Part shown: positions 12,565 through 22,283 of the stretch, in pieces
Numbering within the stretch: the first letter of the stretch is position 1
Layout: each line of letters starts with the position of its first letter
Source of the DNA: Cliona cf. orientalis
Lineage: Eukaryota > Porifera > Demospongiae > Clionaida > Clionaidae
Length of the DNA stretch: 64,000 bases
NCBI GenBank assembly: GCA_963930775.1
Contig: OZ005690.1
Span: forward strand, 498,001 to 562,000
Direction of reading: 5' to 3'
The notes under the pieces: model-generated
The model's database searches: none
Told to the model about the DNA's origin: nothing
The model's input: the letters and a program-made list of their open reading frames with translations, nothing else
Translations under genes and position numbers: made by a program

Positions 12565-13120
12565 GATAAAATATATACTTATTGCCATAGTAGAACTACG
12601 ATACCGGGAAATATCACGAGTTCATTGCCGCGTATTGTTACGAGTGCGAAGCACGAGTAACAATGCAAAAGGCAATGAACGAGTGGTATTTCCGAGGTAT
12701 CGTCGTTCTACTATGGCAATAAGGTATTTATCGTATATTTAAGAAGCCTATTCTGTACTGGAGCTTTAGTAGCTCGAGCGGCAAAGCTAAGAAGGGACTG
12801 CTTTAAGTTTTGGCGATGGCCACTGTCATTTCAGGCACCGAAGACTAAGGCGTATAGCTAAGTAAGGTAAGAGCAGCGGCACCGTGGCTCATTTATCTAA
12901 CTCGGGCAACAAAAATGACTGATAGCAGCAACTCACTTTCTTCTCTGGCGCTCAACATTCAACCATTGTGTATGGCGATCATGTGACGAACACGACTGAT
13001 ACGGATTTTGCACGTGACGAACACGACTGATATATATGGGAAATTATCAAACGTGTTTCCACCCACGCGTTTCCCATATGTTTGTATTACGGGTCAAAGT
13101 TCAATATACGATAAAAAATA
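12565..13120. mobile_element. non-autonomous foldback element inserted in array spacer
   Basis: About 555 bp interrupts the otherwise conserved spacer between ATTCAAGAAATAAT and ATTATCATAGTCAC. Its left 170 bp is a long imperfect palindrome. GCCATAGTAGAACTACGATACC is mirrored by GGTATCGTCGTTCTACTATGGC, and the centre includes TTGTTACGAGTGCGAAGCACGAGTAACAA. The right part has a direct repeat (GTGACGAACACGACTGATA twice), a second hairpin (ATATGGGAAA ... TTTCCCATAT) and a terminal ATACGATAAA mirrored by TTTATCGTAT inside. It is less AT-rich than its surroundings and has no transposase frame. Confidence 0.65.
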
Positions 13121-13220
13121 TTATCATAGTCACAAACATCTTGTTTGCTATACATGCATTAATTACTATGCATAATAAGTCAAGATTACTTCAGGTTTTG
13201 ATCAAATTAAGAATTTGAAA

Positions 13221-13262
13221 ATGAGCTGGTTTGTAATATGCTTGGTGCTTCAATATGGATGA
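13221..13262 (+). pseudogene. leader remnant R2
   Basis: MSWFVICLVLQYG then TGA. The promoter upstream and the 3' flank downstream (TAGGTTTCGCCAAGTTTTATTATC) match the other remnants. The junction differs slightly (CTTCAATATGGATGATAATTAAG), which fits a small later change at the same breakpoint. Confidence 0.7.
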
Positions 13263-14077
13263 TAATTAAGTAGGTTTCGCCAAGTTTTATTATCTTAGAG
13301 TTAGTACGCATTACTCTTTGTATCAATGTATGTATGTACAGCCCTGTCCCCATGGACGTGTAGCTTTGTATGTTGCTATTCATGTGGGTGAGGCTAGGGG
13401 GTAACACAGATGTGCCCCCCTCGTGATTGATATACACAGACTGGTAAGGGGGAAGGATGGAGGAAATGACATAAGTGCCCCCTTGTATTTGATCAGTGAG
13501 GGGGGAAATCACAATAGTACCCCCTTTGTGATTGCCCGATATGGCAAAAGATATGCTACTAATCCTGTTTGCAATGGAACCACTGTGAGCAGAAACAGCT
13601 AATTTTCACTTGTAGTGACCTTGGCTTCCCAACAGGCACAGAACCCAGTAGACTCCCTCTCCCTCGATCCCTCTCTTCCTCACTGGATCAAAACTAATTA
13701 TGTTACGCTTACCAAAGCATGATCTTTCCTATGCACACATGTTTGTCAGAGGATAGGGCAGAATTCTTGCAAATATTATATGTAGAACATTTTTCCCTAT
13801 CCTATAATATAATCCTATATGCATGAAGTCCATAATATTCTCATATCTCAGTAGTGGGCTTCTTACCCACCTCTCTCTGTGCATGATAAAATCTCATGAC
13901 AATCACTCATATAATGTTTCATAAACAGTGTGACTGTTTCTTTACATGCACATAGCAATAAACACATATGTTATAATATCAAAGGTAGCTACAAACACCT
14001 TGTTTACTGTACATGCACATAAATATTATAATAAGTGAGATTGAGCCAGAATTTGATCGAAAGGATTAATTTTGAAA
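13263..14077. other. array flank module plus promoter of copy 4
   Basis: Non-coding. It contains the GTACAGCCCTGTCCCCATGG block and three G-rich/C-rich pairs (13388-13530). The conserved tract CCAGTAGACTCCCTCTCC precedes a short promoter with CAAACACCTTGTTTACTG and TTTGATCGAAAGG before ATG 14078. Confidence 0.5.
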
Positions 14078-15009
14078 ATGAGAACGTACTTGACTCTTGT
14101 AGTTCTGAGCTGTCTATCTCCTGGACCTGAATCGATCATCGTAACCATTGGCCAGGGACAAAAGACAAGTACCAAGGTATTGGAAGAAAGTGATGATGGG
14201 CAGTGTGCCTCAGTGAAGGGCAGAGAATGTGCTCTAATACTGAGAAGAAAGGGAGAAAGCAAGAAATGAAATCCATCAAATTGCTAACTCTGCAATTTTA
14301 GCCACAACTGGCCATATCCACACTTGCAATGGTACACCAGGATGGAGGCGTGTTGCTTTTATCAACATGACTGACACCAACTACAACTGCCCTACTGGAC
14401 TCAACTTGACATCATATTCCAAGAGGACATGTGAACGATCATACACAACTTGGGGAGGGTGTTCTTCAACCACATTCAGTGTTGGAGGTTTACCATACAG
14501 CCGTGTGTGTGGGAGGATAAGGGGATACGAGTTTGGAGCAACTGCTGCTTTTTGGGGCTATATTAATCATAATCAAGGAATTGATGGCTACTATGTTGAT
14601 GGTGTAAGTCTGACTCATGGAGGTGCTGGCAGCCGACAGCATATTTGGACATTTGCCGCTGGACTAACAGAGGTGCATCCAGACACATACTATCATATGG
14701 CTAGATGCCCGTGTGACGTACATGATTACGATCGTGTCCCTGCATTTGTTGGAAACAATTATTTTTGTGAGAGTGGCTTTCACTCTCCCTGCATGGAGTT
14801 TTCAGTTTATACTCTTCCCCGATGATGTTCTCTGGGATGGTCAGAACTGTACATCCAACAGCACATGCTGTCAGCTCAACAACCCTCCATGGTTTACAAA
14901 GAACCTGACCAGTGCCACAACTGATGACATTGAATTGAGGATCTGCACTGATTATCCACCAGAATTAGATGATGTTCCCCTTGAACTCATCGAACTCTAT
15001 GTGCAATGA
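14078..15009 (+). pseudogene. array copy 4: two frameshifting insertions
   Basis: The frame begins MRTYLTLVVLSCLSPGPESI. It breaks after CASVKG, where about 28 extra bases lie between 14213 and 14245 compared with sister copies. The next frame carries the linker and the first half of the domain (MTDTNYNCPTG to CESGFHSP). A second insertion of 4 bases (GCATGGAG instead of GGAG) at 14791-14795 shifts the frame again. The last frame is intact to DDVPLELIELYVQ and TGA 15007-15009. One cysteine-region change (TCERSYTT instead of TCGRSHTT) is also present. Two separate lesions make this a true pseudogene unless the gene is spliced in some unusual way. Confidence 0.8.
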
Positions 15010-15752
15010 TATTAGAGAACATTGCAGTACTTCTGTAGCTAGTGCGTGTAGTGAAGGATATAATATTAAGTAGTTTTTTGCTGAGTTTTACACATCTTAG
15101 AGTTTAATAGTACCGTAAATCAAGAATATTTCATTGTTAACATATTTTCGGACAGCCTGGCTTAAATAATCACACAAAAATATATGTGCAGTATTAACGA
15201 TATTGTGGTACAGGGTCATTAATTTTATCCTAAAATTATTTTACATGAAAATTATATCTGCAATTTACGATATGTATTATTTTGTACCAATATGTATGTA
15301 AGCTCTAGATCTGTCCCCAGGATATGTAGCTTTGTATTGCTATTCATGTGGGTGAGGGGGATAAGCACAGATGTGCCCCCCCTCGTGATTGATATACACA
15401 GACTGGTGATCGAGGGGAAGGATGGAGGAACTTTCACATAATGCCCCCCTCATGATCGAATTACACTGGCTGGCAAGGGGGAAGGGGAGGAGGGGGAAAT
15501 CATAAAAGTGTCCCCTTGTGATTACCCGGAATAGTGCAAGATATGCCACTAATCCTGTTTGCAACGGAACCACTGTGAGCAGAAACAGCTAAATTAATTA
15601 CACAAACAACTCTGCACAGCAGCTGGTTTTGTATGCATTCAAGAAATAATTATACAAATATCATAGTCACAAACACCTTATTTGCTATAATAATAATATG
15701 CATATATAAGTCAAGATCGCTTCAGGTTTTGATCAAATTAAAGAATTTAAAA
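15010..15752. other. array spacer before copy 5
   Basis: Non-coding. It includes an AT-rich insert with ACCGTAAATCAAGAATATTTC (about 15113-15290). A similar TACCGTAAATCACAAATATTTC sequence lies at about 17407-17600. The G/C-rich flank module follows (15340-15530), then the copy 5 promoter with CACAAACACCTTATTTGC and ATATATAAGTCAAGATCG. Confidence 0.5.
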
Positions 15753-17297
15753 ATGAGCCGGTTTATAATGTGCTTGGTGTTTATAGTTCTGAGCTGTCTT
15801 TCACCTGGACCTGGATTAGCCATCGTAATCAGTGGCCAGGGACAGAAGATAGATATTAAGGTACTGGACAGAGGTGATGATCAGCAGTGTGCTTCAGTGG
15901 AAGGTAGAGAAAGAGCAAGAAATGAAATCCATCAAATTGCTAACTCTGTAATTGCTGCCATGGTCGTTATGACAACCATTCCCACTAAAACTACTACAGT
16001 CACTGACATGTCAACTACAGCCACTTTGAGCACCACCACCGCAGACTCGACTTCCACCATGCCTTCAACCACAACCTCTGCAACAACCATGCCCACTGAA
16101 ACGATTACATCAGATTCCACAACTACAACCACTGACATGTCAACTACAGCCACTTTGAGCACCACCACCGCAGACTCGACTTCCACCATGCCTTCAACCA
16201 CAACTTCTGCAACAACCATGCCCACTGAAACAATTACATCAGATTCCACAACTACAACCACTGACATGTCAACTACAGCCACTTTGAGCACCACCACCGC
16301 AGACTCGACTTCCACCATGCCTTCAACCACAACTTCTGCAACAACCATGCCCACTGAAACAATTACATCAGATTCCACAACTACAACCACTGACATGTCA
16401 ACTACAGCCACTTTGAGCACCACCACCACAGACTCGACTTCCACCATGCCTTCAACAACAACCTCTGCAACAACCATGCCAACTGAAATAGCTACATCAG
16501 ATTCCACAACTACAACCACTGACATGTCAACTACAGCCACTTTGGGCACCACCACCACAGACTCGATTTCCACCATGCCTTCAACCACAACCTCTGCAAC
16601 AACCATGCCCTCCATGTATACTTGCAATGGTACCCCAGGATGGAGGCATGTTGCTTTTATCAACATGACTGACACCAGCTACAACTGCCCTACTGGACTC
16701 AACTTGATATCATATTCCAAGAGGACATGTGGACGATCACACACAACTTGGGGAGGATGTTCTTCAACCATATTCAGTGTTGGAGGTTTACCATACAGCC
16801 GTGTGTGTGGGAGGATAAGGGGATACCAGTTTGGAGGAGGTAGTGCTTTTTGGGCCTATGCTAATCGGAATCAAGGAATTAATGGCTACTATGTTGATGG
16901 TGTAAGTCTGACTCATGGAGGTGCTGGCAGCCGACAGCATATTTGGACATTTGCCGCTGGAATAACAGAGGTGGGCACAGGCTTTGTTTCCGATCAATGC
17001 CCTTGTGATGCACATAATTTTTCTAGTGTCCCTCCATTTATTGGAGATGATTTCTTTTGTGAGAGTGGCTTACACTCTCGCTGGCGTTATCGGTATGTAT
17101 TCTACCTCGATGATGTTCTCTGGGATGGTCAGAACTGTACATCCAACAGCACATGCTGTCAGCTCAACAACCCTCCATGGTTTACAAAGAGCCTGACCAG
17201 TGCCACAACTAATGACATTGAATTGAGGATCTGCGCTACTGGCTTTCCAGATACTGACAATGTTCCCCTTGAACTCATTGAACTCTATGTGCAGTGA
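15753..17297 (+). CDS. array copy 5: longest copy, expanded mucin-like stalk
   Basis: A 514-residue secreted protein. The start is ATG 15753 (AAAAATGAGCCGG), with leader MSRFIMCLVFIVLSCLSPGP. Residues about 84-285 are a Thr/Ser/Met-rich stalk made of five near-identical 43-residue units, likely heavily O-glycosylated and extended. The family domain follows from CNGTPGWRHVAFINMTD to NVPLELIELYVQ. Variable segments are GGGSAFWAYANRNQ, GTGFVSDQ, NFSSVPP, HSRWRYRYVFYL and TGFPDTD. All are in frame, and the repeat unit is a multiple of three, so expansion does not break the gene. The antisense open frame across the stalk is a by-product of the repeat. Confidence 0.87.
   Translation: MSRFIMCLVFIVLSCLSPGPGLAIVISGQGQKIDIKVLDRGDDQQCASVEGRERARNEIHQIANSVIAAMVVMTTIPTKTTTVTDMSTTATLSTTTADSTSTMPSTTTSATTMPTETITSDSTTTTTDMSTTATLSTTTADSTSTMPSTTTSATTMPTETITSDSTTTTTDMSTTATLSTTTADSTSTMPSTTTSATTMPTETITSDSTTTTTDMSTTATLSTTTTDSTSTMPSTTTSATTMPTEIATSDSTTTTTDMSTTATLGTTTTDSISTMPSTTTSATTMPSMYTCNGTPGWRHVAFINMTDTSYNCPTGLNLISYSKRTCGRSHTTWGGCSSTIFSVGGLPYSRVCGRIRGYQFGGGSAFWAYANRNQGINGYYVDGVSLTHGGAGSRQHIWTFAAGITEVGTGFVSDQCPCDAHNFSSVPPFIGDDFFCESGLHSRWRYRYVFYLDDVLWDGQNCTSNSTCCQLNNPPWFTKSLTSATTNDIELRICATGFPDTDNVPLELIELYVQ
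16002..16608 (+). repeat. 129-bp coding minisatellite in copy 5
   Basis: Five head-to-tail units start at 16002, 16131, 16260, 16389 and 16518 with ACTGACATGTCAACTACAG. The spacing is exactly 129 bp each time. Units differ by only a few substitutions, such as ACAGACTCG or GCAGACTCG. The last unit stops where the stalk joins the domain (ACCATGCCCTCCATG). Copies 1 and 2 have a single unit with the same end points. Confidence 0.95.
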
Positions 17298-17985
17298 CTA
17301 CAATACCGAGGACTTTGATGACTCCTATAGCTAGTGTGTAGTCATGAACATTAGTAAATTTAATTTTCCAGTAAATAAAACTGAACTCTATGTGTAGTGA
17401 TGTAATACCGTAAATCACAAATATTTCTTGTCTAAAATATTTCGTGCAATAATTTTTCACATTAAATAATTTTCGGACAAACGACCCTATACCGCAATAT
17501 TATCATTAATATTGCGTATGTATTTTCGCGCGTTTTAATTTTCACATAAGCCGGTCTGTCTGAAAATATTTTAACAACGAAATATTCACGATTTACGGTA
17601 GGTATATGTATGTATGTATGTATGTACAACCCTGTCCCTAGGACATACATATGTAGCCTTGTATATGTTGTGGGTGAGGGGGTAAACACAAAAGTGCCCC
17701 CCTCATGATTGAATTACAGAGACTGGCGAGGGGGAGGGGGAAATCACATAAGTGCCCCCTTATGATTTCCCGATATTATATTTGAGTCATTTAATTTGGT
17801 AGTTGTGAAGGCATCAAATTTAATTAGCTGGTGCATGTACTGTCTTATAGCTTAGTCAAGCACAGTAGCATGCATGTGCATACACTGATATTAAAGTAGC
17901 TTACAACTATTAGCTATTACTCTAGAATCTAATCTGTATGAAATGGAAAAAGTAGAGCATACACTGAAAAAAGTAATTGACTGCA
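17298..17985. other. array spacer after copy 5
   Basis: Non-coding. It includes a partial second 3' flank (GAACTCTATGTGTAGTGA near 17382, a degenerate echo of the gene's last codons). A small AT-rich element with CCGTAAATCACAAATATTTC ends near TTCACGATTTACGGTA (17407-17600) and has inverted ends. The G/C-rich flank module (17625-17770) and the family upstream region follow. Confidence 0.5.
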
Positions 17986-18133
17986 TCAAAACCTGAAGCA
18001 ATCTTGACTTATAACAAAGGCATAGACTTAGTAATTAATGCATGTATAGCAAACAAGGTGTTAACTTGTGACTATGATATAAATATTTCTTAATTGAATG
18101 CATACAAAAGCAGCTGTTGTGCAGCATTGTTTG
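17986..18133. repeat. inverted promoter segment upstream of leader remnant R3
   Basis: About 148 bp of the family promoter is reversed here. AACCTGAAGCAATCTTGACT and TATAGCAAACAAGGTGT are reverse complements of blocks that lie in forward order before other copies. The flanks on both sides (AAGTAATTGACTGCA on the left, TGATCAAATTAAAAATTTG on the right) keep normal orientation. A palindrome, TTTGATCAAA, sits at the right breakpoint. Confidence 0.75.
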
Positions 18134-18153
18134 ATCAAATTAAAAATTTGAAA

Positions 18154-18198
18154 ATGAGCTGGTTTGTAACGTGCTTGGTGCTTATGGATGATAATTAA
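18154..18198 (+). pseudogene. leader remnant R3
   Basis: MSWFVTCLVLMDDN then TAA. Codons 1-10 match the leader of full copies. The last codons come from the 3' flank, where full copies have CATGGATATCAGTAGC. Its promoter is inverted, so it is unlikely to be expressed from the usual signals. Confidence 0.7.
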
Positions 18199-18973
18199 GT
18201 AGCTTTCGCCAAGTTTTAATTATTATTATCTTAGAGTTAGTACGTATCAATTAATGTATGTATGCACAGCCCTGTCCCCATGGACATGTATAGCTTTGTA
18301 AAAATGTTGCTATTCATGTGAGCGAGTGGGTAATACAGATGTGCCCCCCTCAAGATTGATATACACAGACTGGTGAGGGGGAAGGATGGAGGAAATGACA
18401 TAAGTGCCCCCCTTTTATAATGGAATTACACTGATTAGTGAGGGGGAAGGGAGAAATCACAAAAGTGCCCCCATCATGATTGCCCGATATGGTGAAAGAT
18501 ATGCCACTAATCCTGTTTGCAATGGAACCACCACAGCAGAAAAAGCTAAATTTTCACTGGTAGTGGCCATGGCTTCCCAACAGGCACAGAACCCAGTAGA
18601 CTCACTCTCCCTCCCTCTCTTCCTCACTGGACCAAAACTAATTATGTGCTTACCAAAACATGATCTTTCCTTCATTGTATTGGGAGAGATCAAGCTTGAT
18701 AGTTGTTAAATTTATTGAATCGTTTTTTTTTTTTATTATTCATTATAATAATATTATTTCATATTATGTATATATACTCTATAGCCGGAAAGGGACAAAT
18801 ACGTACTATTAGGTCCCCAATATAGAATCTGATACTATTATGATAACTTGGTATAGTTCAGTATGATATCAATAATCATAATTTTAAAGTTATGTTTGGG
18901 AGTTGTGAAGGTTGATGTTATATACACTAGCTACTAGAATAAATACACACACAGCACACAGCTTATATATAGG
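18199..18973. other. array flank module before copy 6
   Basis: Non-coding. It consists of the GTATGCACAGCCCTGTCCCCATGG block, three G-rich/C-rich pairs (18326-18475), the CCAGTAGACTCACTCTCCC tract, and AT-rich DNA leading to the promoter. Confidence 0.5.
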
Positions 18974-19041
18974 CACAAATGTATACCTTGTTTGCTATAC
19001 AGTACTACATATAAGTGGCCATTTTTGATTGACTCGAAAAA
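18974..19041 (+). promoter_or_regulatory. putative core promoter of copy 6 (family type)
   Basis: The order is CACAAAT..ACCTTGTTTGCTATA, then CATATAAGT at 19009-19017, then TTTTTGATTG and an A-run to the ATG. The same order occurs before copies 1 (6663-6744), 2 (8400-8492), 3 (11116-11185), 4 (13990-14077), 5 (15668-15752), 7 (21304-21368), 8 (24060-24121) and, in part, 9 (27061-27133). If CATATAAG is the TATA box, it lies only about 33 bases before the ATG here, so the 5' UTR would be almost absent. In copies 2 and 5 the distance is about 50-55. Confidence 0.5.
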
Positions 19042-19947
19042 ATGAGCCAGTTTGTAGCGTACTTGGTACTAGTACTTCTAAACTGTCTATCTCCTGGACC
19101 TGGATCGATCATCGTAATCAGTGGCCAGGGACAAAAGACAGATATTAAGGTATTGGAAGTATGTGGCGATGCACAGTGTGCTTCGGTGGTGGAAAGGGAG
19201 AAAGCAAGAAATGAAATCCATCAAATTGCTAACTCTGCAATTTTAGCCACAACTGGCCACCAGCTCCACACTTGCAATGGTACACCAGGATGGAGGCGTG
19301 TTGCTTTTATCAACATGACTGACACCAGCTACAACTGCCCTACTGGACTCAGCTTGACATCATATTCCAAGAGGACATGTGGACGATCACACACAACTCG
19401 GGGAGGATGTTCTTCAACCACATTCAGTGTTGGAGGTTTACCATACAGCCGTGTGTGTGGGAGGATAAGGGGATACCAGTTTGGAGCAACTAGTGCTTTT
19501 TCGGCCTATAATAATCGAAATCAAGGAATTGATAGCTACTATGTTGATGGTATAAGTCTGACTCATGGAGGTGCTGGCAGCCGACAGCATATTTGGACGT
19601 TTGCTGCTGGACTAACAGAGGGGAGCACAAGCCATTATGATAGTCAATGCCCTTGTGACATATATAGTCGCAATCGTGTCCCTGTATTTGTTGGAGATGA
19701 TTTTTTTTGTGAAAGTGGCGTACACTCTGCCTGGAGTTACCAGCTTATATTTTATCCTGATGATGTTCTCTGGGATGGTCTGAATTGTACATCCAATAGC
19801 ACATGCTGTCAGCTCAACAACCCTCCATGGTTTACAAAGAACCTGACCAGTGCAACAACTGATGACATTGAATTGAGGATCTGCACTAATAGTGGACCAA
19901 TATCTGATGATGTTCCCCTTGAACTCATTGAACTCTATGTGCAGTGA
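19042..19947 (+). CDS. array copy 6: secreted cysteine-rich protein, short linker
   Basis: A 301-residue protein from ATG 19042 with leader MSQFVAYLVLVLLNCLSPGP. Cys 78, 99, 113, 123, 139, 203, 205, 223, 249, 255, 256 and 281 make twelve cysteines in the domain, enough for six disulphides. Two more (41, 46) lie in the N-terminal segment. Variable parts: SAFSAYNNRNQ (about 151-161), GSTSHYDSQ (194-202), IYSRNRVPV (207-215), VHSAWSYQLIFYP (227-239) and TNSGPISDD (282-290). Sequons at NMT 91, NCT 248 and NLT 268 are shared with most sisters. Intact and intronless. It serves here as the reference copy for residue numbering. Confidence 0.87.
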   Translation: MSQFVAYLVLVLLNCLSPGPGSIIVISGQGQKTDIKVLEVCGDAQCASVVEREKARNEIHQIANSAILATTGHQLHTCNGTPGWRRVAFINMTDTSYNCPTGLSLTSYSKRTCGRSHTTRGGCSSTTFSVGGLPYSRVCGRIRGYQFGATSAFSAYNNRNQGIDSYYVDGISLTHGGAGSRQHIWTFAAGLTEGSTSHYDSQCPCDIYSRNRVPVFVGDDFFCESGVHSAWSYQLIFYPDDVLWDGLNCTSNSTCCQLNNPPWFTKNLTSATTDDIELRICTNSGPISDDVPLELIELYVQ

Positions 19948-21368
19948 CATGTGATGAATATATACTGAGAATATTACAGTACTCCTGTAGCTAGTGTGTG
20001 TATATAGTCATGGATATCAATAGCTTTAGCTGAGGTTTGATATGTGTAGTAGGTAGTATACAGCATTGTATGTACTATGCATGTATATATGTATATTATA
20101 ATTATATATACAGCCCTGTCCCTATGGCAAGACATGATTCAGAAGCTAATATAAAAATATTTAATTATAATATTATTATAGTACAGGGATCTGATTCAAT
20201 GATTCATTGAAAGCTGGGAGGAGCCTATAGGGTCGAGTCATTTGAGTGTTATAATTTGGTAGTTGTGAAAGCATCAAAATTAATTAGCTGGTGCATGTAC
20301 TGTCTCAAGCACAGTAGCATGCATGTACATACAAATAGCTTAGTCAAGATTGCTTCAGGTTTTGATCAAATTTAAAAATTTGAAAATGAGCTGGTTTGTA
20401 ACATGCTTGGTGCTTATGGATGATAATTAAGACTTAGTAGTTTTTGCCAAGTTTTAACATTAATTTAATGTATGTATGTACAGCCCTGTCCCCACCAGGA
20501 TGTTGTATGTTGCTATTTATGTGGGTGAGGGGGTTACACAGATGTGCCCCCCTCGTGATTGATATAAACAGACTGGTGAGGGGGAAGGATGGGGGGAATG
20601 AAACAATTAGTGCCCCCCTCGTATTTGATCAGTGAGGGGGAAATCACAAAGTGCCCCCTTCGTGATTGCCCGATATGGCAAAAGATATGCCACTAATCCT
20701 GTTTGCAACAGAACCACTGTGAGCAGAAACAGCTAATTTTCACTTGTAACAACCTTGGCTTCCCAATAGGCACAGAACCCAGTAGACTCCCTCTCCCTCC
20801 CTCTCTTCCTCACTAGACCAAAATTAATTATGTTGTGCTTACCAAAACATGACCTTTCCCATCAGTATGCGTAGTATGCATGTTTGTCAGAGGATAAGGC
20901 AGAAATTTTAATATGAAATGTGTAGAAAATTTGCCCTATCCTTACATGCATGAAATCCATATTTTTGTCTCAGTAGTGGGCCTCTCACCCCCTCCCCTCT
21001 CTCTCTGATAATTCTCATGATAATATTATAATGGACTCTGAACCAGATGTCTTTGTGTCTCAATTCCTTCATCGTGTTTTTGGGAGAGATCGAGCTTGAT
21101 AGTTGTTAAATTTATTGAATCGTGTTTTTATAGCTGGAAAGTGACAAATATACATGCATACTATTAGGTCCCCAATATAGAATCTGACGATAATTAAATT
21201 TTGGCAGTTCAGTACGATATCGATAACAATAATTTTAAAGTTTGGGAATTGTGATGATTGATGTTTCACTACATACACACTTAGCACACATGCAATTTAT
21301 AGGCACAAATACCTTGTTTGCTATACAGTACTACATATATAAGTGACCATTTTTTGATTGAAAAAAAA
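19948..21368. other. array spacer with leader remnant R4
   Basis: Non-coding apart from the remnant. It carries the 3' flank, then a shortened promoter (AGTCAAGATTGCTTCAGG), then the flank module with G/C-rich pairs (20480-20670) and TTGTTTGCTATACAGTACTA before copy 7. Confidence 0.5.
20386..20430 (+). pseudogene. leader remnant R4
   Basis: MSWFVTCLVLMDDN then TAA, identical in protein to R3. The promoter is in normal orientation but the CACAAACACC block is missing upstream. Confidence 0.7.
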
Positions 21369-22283
21369 ATGAGCCAGTTTGTAGCGTACTTGGTACTAGT
21401 ACTTCTAAACTGTCTTTCTCCTGGACCTAGATCGATCATCGTAATCAGTGGCCAGGGACAAAAGACAAGTACCAAGGTACTGGAAGAAAGTGGTGATTGC
21501 CAGTGTGCTTCAGCGGAGGAAAGGGAGAGAGCAAGAAATGAAATTCATCAAATTGCTAACTCTGCAATTTTAGCCACAACTGGCCACATCCACACTTGCA
21601 ATGGTACACCAGGATGGAGGCGTGTTGCTTTTATCAATATGACTGACACCAGCTACAACTGCCCTACTGGACTCAACTTGACAACATATTCCAAGAGGAC
21701 ATGTGGACGATCACACATAACTATAGGAGGATGTTCTTCAACCACATTCAATGTTGGAGGTTTACCATATAGCCACGTGTGTGGGAGGATAAGGGGATAC
21801 CAGTTTGCAGGAACTGGTGCTTTTTGGGGCTATTTTAATCGAAATCAAGGAATCGATAGCTACTATCTTACTGGCGTAAGTCTGACTCATGGAGGTGCTG
21901 GCAGCCGACAGCATATTTGGACATTTGCTGCTGGATTAACAGAGGAGGATAAATATTATATTATACGCTATCTTTCCGCTGGATGTCCTTGTGACACACA
22001 TGATTACGATCGTGTCCCTGCATTTGTTGGAGATGATTTCTTTTGTGAGAGTGGCTTACACTCTCCCTGGAGTCATCAAGATATACTCTTCCCCGATGAT
22101 GTTCTCTGGGATGGTCAGAACTGTACATCCAACAGCACATGCTGTCAGCTCAACAACCCTCCATGGTTTACAAAGAACCTGACCAATGCCACAACTAATG
22201 ACATTGAATTGAGGATCTGCACTAGTTATCTACCAGAACAAGATGATGTTCCCCTTGAACTCATTGAACTCTATGTGCAGTGA
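21369..22283 (+). CDS. array copy 7: secreted cysteine-rich protein, short linker
   Basis: A 304-residue protein from ATG 21369, with leader MSQFVAYLVLVLLNCLSPGP (the leader ends GPRS instead of GPGS). Distinctive changes fall in places that are otherwise fixed: SYYLTGV replaces SYYVDGV, FAGTGAFWGYFNRNQ is in the first loop, and there is an enlarged second loop (EDKYYIIRYLSAG). It ends SYLPEQDDVPLELIELYVQ. Open throughout. Confidence 0.87.
   Translation: MSQFVAYLVLVLLNCLSPGPRSIIVISGQGQKTSTKVLEESGDCQCASAEERERARNEIHQIANSAILATTGHIHTCNGTPGWRRVAFINMTDTSYNCPTGLNLTTYSKRTCGRSHITIGGCSSTTFNVGGLPYSHVCGRIRGYQFAGTGAFWGYFNRNQGIDSYYLTGVSLTHGGAGSRQHIWTFAAGLTEEDKYYIIRYLSAGCPCDTHDYDRVPAFVGDDFFCESGLHSPWSHQDILFPDDVLWDGQNCTSNSTCCQLNNPPWFTKNLTNATTNDIELRICTSYLPEQDDVPLELIELYVQ

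Noticed and set aside
15932..16675. 247-codon open frame on the minus strand (Val/Glu/Met-rich)
   Set aside because: It is the complement of the Thr/Ser minisatellite of copy 5; the 129-bp period keeps any open frame open. Shorter versions appear over copies 1 and 2.
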